Below, in pieces: positions 54,370 through 64,000 of a stretch of 64,000 bases of DNA. The position numbers were made by a program, and so were the translations under genes. Under the pieces are notes generated by a model, which made no database searches, was not told the origin of the DNA, and was given only the letters and a program-made list of their open reading frames with translations. This DNA comes from Turbatrix aceti (taxonomy: Eukaryota; Nematoda; Chromadorea; Rhabditida; Panagrolaimidae): positions 7,015,246 through 7,079,245 of the forward strand of contig OZ017770.1 in the NCBI GenBank assembly GCA_963969345.1, in the 5' to 3' direction. Each line of letters begins with the position of its first letter. The first letter of the stretch is position 1.

Positions 54370-56354
54370 ATTTGCCTGACTTCAGTAAAGAAAAACCACA
54401 CAAACTAAAGCAGAAATGTTCAAAGTTGTGATGTTCAGAAATGTTCAGCACATAATGCCAAATCTTTGTTTATGATTCTCCGTTTAAAATCGGCTATTTG
54501 GCTTTCGCTTTCGCATGAAAAAATTCAGCTTGGTAACTTTGTGTTTTAACAAGAAAAAATTAGAGTGTGTATTATTTTAAATCATTTTAAATTGTAGTCC
54601 AATGAATAATGAAAACTATATTTTGCTCATGAATTCTAGTTTTCAACCAAAATTCCAACTAAAAATCTGTCAAATGCCCAAATTTTATAACACATGTTTA
54701 TTACTATTTTGTCTCGCACTTTACAATTCAAAATATTAAATCCATTTTATGCTCGACTTCGCGCTTTTTAATTCGATGCAAGGAAAACAAAATATGTCGA
54801 ATTATAAGTGATTTTCCACTTGAATTGACCTGTAAAAGTGTTTCATGCCCCCAACGTTAGTTAACGCCTTTTTTCATTTGCTCCAGCCTTATCCATCCGA
54901 TTTTGTTTATTTACCCGAGTTTGGATCACAGGATTCACCATTTTTGTCCAGCATGTTGAGTTTTTCCCGTAGTTGGCAATTGTTCAAAAATTAAGCGCAA
55001 TGTTTGATAAATATGGGTTCTGTAGTTAGTATTTGTTGCGGGTGCAGACGGACAATAAATTATAATCTGTCGATAGAAAAAAAAGTGTAGTAATCATGTT
55101 GAATTTGCTTTCTCTTGTGTAAACGTTGATTTACTGCATTGTCCTTCAACTCACCATGAGAATCATGGGAAATGCAGTTATCAATAATCAACCTTCATTA
55201 CGCCGCTTAGTGTTCGAACTTCAGCCTTTGAACAATGACGGGTTTGATCTGCGAGTGCGTGTGACAATTCATCTCGCACCCTGTGCCCGGGGCCAACAGG
55301 TTTATGGTGGATTTACACGCACTGCAATGTCTCTATATGTCATGATAATTAATGTTTGTCATTTATTTAGCCTTACTTTTCATCATTTCTCTTTTCTCAA
55401 CGGAAGTCAAACTTTTACTACATACACCCAATATACGAGAAAATTTTTTGTATAGATTCTTCAAGTTGTTGTAATGACAAAAATGAAATGACAACAAAAA
55501 AACCAAAACATGGATGATTGACAGTTTTTTTCGCATTTTCGACTGCGCAATACAACATATGTCGATGATCAGAAACGATGTGAAGGTGCTCTGAGCTGTG
55601 ACGTAACAAATAGCTTCAAAGATTAGTACCGATGTTCTATTATGAATCATCAGTAGGTTCAAGAATAAAGATGTCAGCTGCATTCTTGTTTTTGCTATCG
55701 AGAATTTCTGATCGTAATGATCGTCGTTTTGCATGAATTTATTTACGGTAGATTGTTTGTCCGAGTGACACGCATAGTAATGCAGATTGAACTTTAAACT
55801 TGATTTACATAATTCTGCTCCGAACGAGTGTACTGGCTACGCTATTGACAGGATCACAGGAATATTTTATTTTCAATTTTCAATAACTCCCAAATTTGAT
55901 GATATTTGTACAAAAACTGATAACTATACTTTTTTTAAAATAGAAATTTTGAACTCTTGCTTCTTAATTTGCAACCCTTTGTTTCACATGGATTGAATCG
56001 TAGCAAGAATAACTGATTTTCACATTCTTAATTTTTTTTCTTATATTCAGAATTGTTTCAAGAATTAAACCGTTAAGATTCATATTAAAATTATATGTAC
56101 TTGTCTCCACCCTCTCTGCGTAGTGTTTAGTCCGAGTTAAACATCACCACAAAAGGGAATGAGGACATCGCAACATACCGTGTCATTTTGTAATTCGTTA
56201 GATAGGGATCAGATTGTTTTGCCATTCGGATGAATTTGTAATCTGTGTAGGGTTCGTGTCAGTCACCGCGATAGATGTTTTGTGATGTATTACCTGTCGT
56301 TTTTTTCTGTGTAAATGATTTTGTGTTATAATTTTCTTAATTGCGTGTGATAAC
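54370..56354. other. Long intergenic region
   Basis: About 2 kb, AT-rich, between divergent COX18 and MFS genes. Frames such as 55126-55455 and 55363-55734 on opposite strands are unsupported. No repeat family or RNA gene is evident. Confidence 0.4.
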
Positions 56355-58144
56355 ATGATAGACGTATGTTTGGACACGCCTCGGCTTCATACTGTTGACA
56401 AGAAAATAGATCTACCCCTATGTAAAGATACAAATCAGGGTCTAAAACACTATTACGCCTTAATTGCAGGTAGCGAAATGTTGCCAGACAAAATAGACTC
56501 TACCAAAATGGACACCGTCGTCCCCGCAGATCGGGAAGTTCAGCAGCAGCCCCGAGAAGAAGGAAATTTTACTCTAGGCAAGTTTTTTTTATTTTTTTAA
56601 TATTTTTTAATGTAGAATACTTTTAGGATGCCTAAAATTATTCCATACTCGAACCAGGTTTCTGCTGCTCGTGCTAACCCTTCTTTGCCTATCTTCTATC
56701 TGGTCAAACATCTTGGCCTTCAACTTTGCCTTGATTTGCGTGGACAATGAACGTAGCAAGGCTAACGAGTTGAACGTGACATCTGACTTGCCTCCGTCGT
56801 TTACCGGAAGTCAGCGTTTGCTTCTGACCGCCGCAGTAGCAGCTTCCGCACTGATCGCCAACTTTGTTGTCGTATCACTGATTAACCAATTCGGCATTCG
56901 TACTATATTTTCTGTCTTGGGAATAGTTTCCGCAGTTTCTACTCTTGCAATTCCCTTTGTCATGCATCTTGGATTCTACTACACAATGGCCGCCCGTGCA
57001 CTTCAGGGCATCGCGTTTGCCGCCAACTTTCCTGTCATCGGTGCCTTTGCTTCGAAATGGACTTACTACAAGCAAAACGGGCTTTGTGTTTCTGTCTTGG
57101 TTGCCTACGTTCAGCTTTCTCCGGCTATTTCTATGCCTGTTAGTGGAGCACTTTGCGCGTCGCCTTTAGGCTACGCTTCTGTATTCTACAGTCACGGTAT
57201 TGCCTGTGTCGCGCTCTTTGTTGCCTTCTTTTTGCTTTATCGCAACAATCCAAGTTTGTTTATTTTTAATGATTTTTCTTTTATCATAGCTTCATTTAGA
57301 AAAACACCCGCTTGTTGGCGAAATCGAACTCAGCAAGATCGCGGTCGGAAAAACAACCGTCAACAAGAAAGACCTCAAAAACATTCCATACAAAGCAATC
57401 TTGACTACGGCAGCTGTTTGGGCCGTTTGGATTGCCGCTATCGGCAACTTCGTGGCCGTCAATACACTGTTCCTTTTCTCACCCAATTACATCAACAGAG
57501 TTCTGCATTATCCTGTCAGAAGCACAGGATTTGGAGCATCTCTTGCTCCTATCGCGCAATTCACTGTTAAACTTATTGCTGGCTTTACCAGCGACAATGT
57601 ATTCCAAAAAAAACTTTTTTTCAAGTATTACAAGTTGTTTTTGTTTTTTTAGATTAAATGCATCTCAGAAACAAACAAGCTGCGTCTGTACAACTCAATT
57701 GCCTTCTTTGGCAGTGCCGCCAGCTTCCTTGTTCTGAGCTTTATGGATTCACAGTTTTCGTTCTTGTGTCTTCTCGTCCTCGGCGCTAGTGCCGGTATTC
57801 TCGGCTGTACGACCGGTGGCTTTTTCAAGGCCGGACCACTCCTTAGCAAGCACTACAGCCATTTTGTCACGGGCAATGTATCACTGGGTATCACGATCAC
57901 CATGCTCATCGTTCCCTTCATCGTAAACGGTCTTGCTCCAAACCACACCGCTGATCAGTGGAGTCACGTGTTTTGGGTGACCGCAGGTGTTTTGATTCTG
58001 ACCAATCTTCTGTTTTTCATCATGTGCTCAGCCACACCAGCGTACTGGACGACAGATGAATTTTCCAGAAGCCAGTCACGCAACAAGGTATATGCCACGG
58101 AAAATAGCGTGCCCCAACTTCAGCCCCAAATCACAGTGGGATGA
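56355..58144 (+). CDS. Major facilitator superfamily transporter (SLC17-like)
   Basis: Four exons (56355-56577, 56627-57253, 57300-57598, 57653-58144) give 546 residues, or 505 if the internal ATG at 56478 is used. The latter follows an ATTGCAG acceptor and may be the true start. About twelve hydrophobic segments are present, with a large first extracellular loop carrying an N-glycosylation site (NVTSD). The TM4-5 region reads RALQGIAFAANFPVIGAFASKW, as in anion/cation-symporter (SLC17, sialin/phosphate) members. Substrate cannot be assigned. Intron 1 has a GC donor (CTAG|GCAAGT), required to keep frame into GCLKLF. The C-terminus is polar and cytosolic. Confidence 0.85.
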
Positions 58145-58733
58145 TTTACACGTGACTACTGTGATTCGTTGAACGACAGAATTTGTATTTCTGCATGTAT
58201 GATATTCTTTACATGTTTTGAGCAATTGTGATGACATAAAGACAAGTTTGAATATTTTGCGCATCAGTGAGCAATATGCAGATTAGTCTAATCAGATTTT
58301 AAAAAATTTGAATTTTGATGAGTACGCGGAAAACAACAGCATGAAACATTTTTACAACCGCTTGAGACGTAATATACCAAAGGTATTTGCATGCAAAAAA
58401 CCGCAGACATCGTTAAGGGAAATCTTGACGCCGGTTTGTCTCCGCCAAAAACTAACAATGTGACCACTTGTATAATTCAGCATAAAAAACGCACGATCAT
58501 CTGTTGTTGATGAATCACGTTAGTTAGAAGTGAAAAAAAATTTTCACAGCATGTTTTGGAAATAAACCAGATCCCATTCAAATCCGCCCTTCAGTCGGAA
58601 AAGATGACCAGAAAGCGACGACGAAGACGAGAGCTGATACGTTGTCCATTTCACCGAGTCAGCAGATTTGACGTCTTCCGTTCATCTCTTAATACTTGTC
58701 TTTCTTCACCTTGAACTTGACAGATTCCATGAC
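58145..58733. other. Intergenic between the MFS and secreted-protein genes
   Basis: About 590 bases. The MFS 3' UTR and the promoter of the next gene probably lie here. No other feature is visible. Confidence 0.4.
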
Positions 58734-60524
58734 ATGCCGGATCTAACCAGATTATCAGCTATACTTTTGTACTGTCTTTTTCTTCATCGAGCGTCGTCTC
58801 AGGAGGTGAGAATCAAGCCATGCCAAGCGTGAGGTAATTGGTAATAAATTGTTTCAGCCCGGCCGAGCCCTTACGGATCTAAACACATCAATTCATAAGC
58901 TTCTGTTGCATGGCGTGACTCCGCATCAGCCGCTGTTTGAAAAGATTGCGCCCCTTGACGGATTGCACGTTCTCCACCAAGCAGTAGCGATTCCAAAAGC
59001 CGGCGAACTGGATCTCCTTCATCATGCCGTCACGCCGCCGCCTTTGTTTAATCCAAATCAACGATTTTTAACAGTGACTGTGCCTAATCCGCTTTTCAAC
59101 GTCCGACCTGTAACACTCATGCCACCTCAGATAATCGTCAACGAAAATACCCCGGATTTGCTGACCGAAGTGCCCAAAGCTCTTGGAGCTGGCATTTTAA
59201 ATCCACCGGCCCCAACGCCGAAATCAGATGAAGAAGAAAAAGTGGCCAAAAATGATGGTATCGAGCTGGAAAAGCTCAATACTGAACTTGAAGCCATCGA
59301 GAAACAAGCGTATACGGAGATTCCGACAACGACAACCCAGCAATTGTTGACCACGACGCCACCTACACCAAGTACTACAAAAGACACCGCAGAACAAGTT
59401 TCTGTGGAGTCATCAATTCCGGAAACGGACAACGATAAACAATCTCCTGTTCGTGAGTCATTTACGGATTTGCAATGTATTTGTTGTGTCATCGTTTTAG
59501 CACCCGATTGACTTGGCGCGTCATCTTAATAGCTCAAACATCGAAAAGTTTCTTTCAAAGACGAATATCAGTACGCAAGAAGCTCAGTCGTTTTTGAAGC
59601 TCGTCGAGAAGGTTTTTTTAATTTGCAATCCGTTGAATCAAATTACACGAGTCTGATTTTTTGAGGTATTAGAAGAAGAAGTTGCCGAACGGGTGCATCT
59701 GCATGAAAACGACGCACAAGCACAGGCAGCAGCCTCATCGCAGACGCCAAAAAACGAGTCGTTCAAACAGGCTCTCGACAAATTATCTCCAGACGACATT
59801 GAAGCAAGTCATCTTCTATTTCATTCAGTATTCTGGCATTTTTGACCACAATATTTTCTTTCAGCCGTCACTGGACACAAGTAGTCACGTTGACAAATAC
59901 GGTGACGACTACGAGGCCAACGATAATAACGCACGTCACGAGTTGAAGACGGGAGACACCCGTTTGAGCTATAACGCAGAGTTGAGAACGACAGATGACT
60001 CCAAGGGTCTGACACGCGTTCGCATAAATCCCCTTGAATCGCATCCTCGTATGCACATTGTCGGCGGTAGTACCGATCATTCAGCGTCTCCGCGCATTTT
60101 CTCGACTACCAATCTGGACATAAACAAAATTCACGCGACCAGTGACCAAAAATCCCCTTCTGTTGTCACGGATCACTACCGCGTCCGTGAGCAGGCAGCG
60201 TTCGATCGATTGATTAAGGAATACAAAAACGACGTGACTCGTCCTGCTTCTGGGAAAACACTCTCAGCAGAGGGAAAAGCAACAACACCCGTTCCTGCAA
60301 CTACTACGAAAAAAATAATTCGTACTGTTACGAAGGCTCCACAAATTCCACACAGAATGACGACCCGTCATCCCATTCACACTCGATTCGAAATGCTTGC
60401 CGAAGATTACCGTTATCGACTGAGTGCCACCAACGGCATTGACGATCTGTTTAAGGCGCTTAAAAACGCTAACATCGGTATTTTTGAGCGACCAACTTAC
60501 CATCGCTACGCCAAGCCTAACTAG
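58734..60524 (+). CDS. Secreted Thr/Pro-rich protein, family unknown
   Basis: Five exons (58734-58805, 58858 to about 59448, 59501-59611, 59666-59803, 59865-60524) give about 523 residues. A signal peptide (MPDLTRLSAILLYCLFLHRASS) is followed by a Pro/Leu/His-rich segment, a Thr-rich mucin-like run (TEIPTTTTQQLLTTTPP), a coiled region (NIEKFLSKTNISTQEAQSFL) and a basic C-terminal domain without cysteines. No family is recognised; an extracellular matrix or cuticle role is possible. Two introns are odd. Intron 4 needs a GC donor (ATTGAA|GCAAGT). Intron 2 cannot use its good-looking GTTC|GTGAGT donor, which would give a stop four codons later; keeping frame needs a donor 4 bases earlier (CCT|GTTCGT). 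Sequence error or alternative splicing could explain it. Confidence 0.6.
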
Positions 60525-63500
60525 GTATTGCGCAATCTTTGAACTATTATTTACTTATTTTATGAGTACTATAATCACCTTTGATCTGATACTGTACAAA
60601 AATGTATAAATAAATGCTCGACGCTGGCTTGCAACTTGCTCATTCTTTCACTTAAGGAGTCTTGCGATGTGTTCAAGTGTTGTACGTCAACACTTGCACC
60701 GAGGTGTTATCTTTGTTTTCTGCCGGAATAAACAAACTTATTGCTGCGCAGAACCAGCTAACCATTAAAATAGTTATGCCTTCAAGTACTTTTCTTGCTA
60801 AAATAATCCAAGTGTTTATATTAGGGATTATTTTTTGTCGTACTAACTTTCTTTCGGAATATTTCCCAAGTTAAGCGGCGCTTGGGTGCAACTTAATTTC
60901 TCCCTACAGCTTGATGGCTCCTGGAACAAGTTTCTCCGCATCTCCACAAAATACCACTATCGTCGTTTTTCTTTTTTTTTTCGTCGATTGTGTGAGTCAC
61001 ACAAGCATCATCCGCCGCGTCACCATTCGTTCTCACCGGCGTCTGTCATTAAAATATTCATTCCATCTTCGATCCACTTCCCTTATATGATGCATTCTCT
61101 TATATGACCATTGTTTGAGGTTGCAATAGGATCAACACTGAATGACTTGTTCAAAAATTGCACAACTTGCTCGCGTTTCTGGTCTCGAGCGTGGTCAATC
61201 TCACTTTCTGGATTGCTTATTCCGCGCACTCATTTACCTTGTGTCAACTGGTTGACGACGTTTGAGTAATCGCGACAAAGTAGTCCCTTTTTTGAAATTA
61301 CGTTTAGCCAATGTATCGGTTGTACGTGCTCTTGCGGGTGGGGGGCTGAGACTTGTAATGTCGCTGTCAGCGATTGCGGACATGCAATCCGACAAAGCCC
61401 CTACCTATCTTGACATAATTCAGTATGACGAACACTGGTATTTCATAGACGAAAATAAAAATGCGCCGAGCGATTTGATTCATAACCGTCGGTTATGTTG
61501 GTCTGCTCACTTGTCCTTGCCTAGGTGTGGTCGAAAATCGCTAAGTTACTTAAAAATGCGCATACCACCTGGATGCGTGGATGCGTACCATTAACTCTTT
61601 TTGCTTCATCGTTACAATTTTTTTTAAGATCGCTCGTTCCGTGTATTCATTTGTTGTTTACGAGATAGGTAATGACATCCTGGTCTTTTCGTCACAAATT
61701 GACAAACAACGATGCGAGCCCCATCAAATCGCTCTCTTTAACTGTATATTTTTAATTAATGGCTTAAAAAACGTTAAACGCCTTCCGTACTTTTATGGCA
61801 ATATAATGCAATCACCTTAACTGGAAACAAGTTTACGCATTTTGTTTTCTCATTCTTGAAGTGTAGCACGGTGGCAGCCTCGGCATTTGTTTTCCATTTC
61901 TTGCGGTCACCGCGCATTCATTTTAGTACTGGTTCTCCTTCTTTCCCCCGAGTGTTATTAGTTTGACATTGTTTATTTCCATGTCTTCTACACTTGGGTA
62001 TATGTGCAAAACTGTGGGGTAGGTAATTTATTTACTTTTCTTAATGTGGTATCTCAGTTAGTAAAAAAAAATGTGCAATGTGTCACAAATTTTTGGTTGC
62101 GTCAAATCATTAATTACGATCCAAACCGGTATTATCATACTTTCAATTTTTTTTGTAAATTTTCTATTGCAAATTCGTATAGATTGGTTTACGATTTTTC
62201 AATTGCTACAGTTAGATAATTTGGTTTTAACGACTTGCAAAAGTATACATGATTTGATCTGGCATCAGAATCACCACCTTAGGTTTCTGATGCATCAGTA
62301 GTCAAAAATTTCAATTTCAGTATACGTCTGGAATTGCATCGTCGTTGTTGTGGGAATCAAATGATTCAATTTGGAATGCTTTAAATTACGACAAAACACC
62401 ACTCCCAGAACTATTTCCATCATTTCTTGGTGTATCACACCGATTGAACCCCCCTCCACCCAAAAATGTGTAATTTCCCTTCCTATTTAAATTTTTTGCT
62501 CATCTATCATTTCATTTTTGTTTACCTGTTTTCTTTTATTTTTTTCACATTACAAACCTTCAGGAGTGTACGGCGCTGCGGGGTGTACGTGTAGTCAACG
62601 CCCAAATCAGTGGTTGAGTAAAACAAAAACGTAATGGTGGTAAGAGAAGTCAACTCCTCCTACAAAGTATACTTTAAACCACCTTTTTGCAAAACGAGAT
62701 TTTATTTTAATCAAATATCTGCAGGCGTAGGCCCTTTTGGAGATTTTTTTATACCAAATTCGTTGAATATGCTTTGCAATAATTTCATAGCCTGCTGACC
62801 AATGGCTTCAATCAATTACGCATTTGCATTGTATTATTTCATGATCATTGTTTGCACATCTTTTGAAGAACTGTTTGACAATGAGACAAAGCGCGTTCCT
62901 TCAGGTTTCATCGGTTTTGTGCTATGCTGTACTTTTTTTTTCCAATTACCTTTTTGTTGTGCTCCCGACTGCAGCATGCTTCCTTTTTTTCGGGCGGGTG
63001 ATGATGAAAGATGACTCCCGCAGAGAGTTCTTGTACTAAGAAATAAAAATATCGTTTATTGTTTTTTTGAACGTCGTAAAGAAAACGCAAAACCGATAAC
63101 GTCTTTTAAATTACATCTGTGGCTACCTGCTTTCTTCAGAATTGTGCTGCCAAATTTTGGTTGGCTGCGTCGAGATAAACCGGTTTTAACAAAGTTGTCT
63201 CCAGCATATTGGCGGTGTTTTTGCTCTCACCAAAGTGTTTGAATGATATTGGCCGCGCCACCAACTGTGATGTTCGTTGTAGCAAACAAGCAAACGCAAA
63301 TCACAGCTATGCCGCGGGCAATAGCAATTTTGCAAAAAATTTTTATGTACTCTGAATTGTTTTAATATGTTTTTTTTTCTGAATTCCACTTTGTGTGTCT
63401 TTTCTCTGTTGTTTCGCTTATCCCTCCTGTTTGTGACCATGGCCACCGTGCGCCGAGGTATTGTCCGGCAAAGTACCCCTCTCTTTTCCCCTGAATACTG

Positions 63501-64000
63501 ATTTTACGCGCATTCTGGAAACCGGTTGCTGTTGAAAACGTGACGAGCGCTATCCTGTTGCTGCTCCTACGCCGTCTATCGCATATGCAGCCCTCCCGGA
63601 AATGCTTTAAATCTTAATTAAAGGGATGAAATTGTCTAACGTGACAAAAATTATCTCAGTTTTTAACGGTATGTCAATGGCTTTAATCCACAAAGAAAAG
63701 ATCCGTCTTTCTATAACAAATGAGAAACAATTCATAGTCATTATATGGCTGATTATTTCATATGCGCACGTTGCCGTTTAAAACTATTATGTATTTACGT
63801 CAAACAAAAATTGAGACGTTCACTTGATTGACCAAAATTTGACATTGTTCGCGCAGTCGTTGGCTATCCCCTGTGGAGCGCATCGTGTTGACTTTCATTT
63901 TAAAGGTCACTACTCGTTTTGGGGTCCGCGACTACCTCCGGGAGAAAACTTTCTTAGGTTCTAAGTTGTGCGTCTTCCTTTACTAGACGTCAAGTTTGTT
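60525..64000. other. Long region without identifiable genes
   Basis: About 3.5 kb to the window end. Short frames (61262-61594, 62004-62219, 62802-63014 and others) show no domains, no consistent splice partners and low-complexity content. A possible short start (MATVRR, 63438) followed by a GT may begin a gene outside reach but cannot be supported. No terminal repeats, tRNA or transposase signatures are seen. Confidence 0.4.

Noticed and set aside
61262..63446. Scattered short frames near the right end
   Set aside because: There are no domains or plausible intron structure, and the composition is like the surrounding intergenic DNA.
1..64000. CRISPR arrays, bacterial operons, riboswitches or phage genes
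   Set aside because: No spaced direct repeats or bacterial gene structure; spliced genes throughout show eukaryotic DNA.

Overview
The window looks like nuclear DNA of a compact metazoan genome, most probably a nematode. Nearly all genes are split by very short GT-AG introns (about 44-60 nt). They include an astacin metalloprotease with C-terminal ShKT domains, a myristoylatable TLDc protein of the EAK-7 type, a short GPI-anchored cysteine-rich protein, a gustatory-receptor-like 7TM protein and DROSHA. Several start codons sit just downstream of a pyrimidine-AG acceptor, which would suit trans-splicing. A clade I (enoplean) nematode is a guess; nothing in the window fixes the species. Exon models were built by hand from splice consensus, reading frame and family conservation; phases were checked by arithmetic and agree unless stated.

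Layout. 0.9-8.4 kb: a secreted tyrosine-rich protein, a 7TM receptor, an astacin-ShKT protease, one copy of the complex I assembly factor DMAC2 and a trypsin-fold protein. 9-20 kb: an AAA-protease exon remnant, a GPI-anchored cysteine-rich protein, a ZIP metal transporter, an unrecognised proline-rich protein, and an ERMP1-like M28 membrane protein that has lost its zinc ligands. 21-32.6 kb: two tandem NAA25 (NatB auxiliary subunit) paralogues separated by a complete, apparently young Ty3/Gypsy LTR retrotransposon. 33.6-38.7 kb: isovaleryl-CoA dehydrogenase and DROSHA. 39.2-54.4 kb: a mitochondrial-biased block holding an unusual tandem i-AAA-protease-like fusion gene, a second inverted DMAC2 copy, an unrecognised helical protein, YME1L, TIMM8, a 58-residue small protein, EAK-7 and COX18. 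56.3-60.5 kb: an MFS transporter and a secreted Thr/Pro-rich protein. The last 3.5 kb shows no convincing gene.

The most striking content is the pair of degenerate YME1L-like units at 39.2-43.25 kb. They read in frame as one ten-exon gene encoding two AAA-plus-M41 units joined by a repetitive linker. One unit has lost both Walker B acids and carries HDAGH instead of HEXXH. The other keeps HESGH but has DQ in place of the Walker B DE pair, and both have lost the arginine fingers. The gene lies about 6.9 kb from an intact YME1L, so a regulatory or substrate-trapping partner of the i-AAA protease is a reasonable hypothesis. The locus is tied to a roughly 1.7 kb inverted duplication carrying DMAC2. 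Each arm keeps a fragment of a gene complete only beside the other arm: the astacin tail on the right and an AAA exon on the left.
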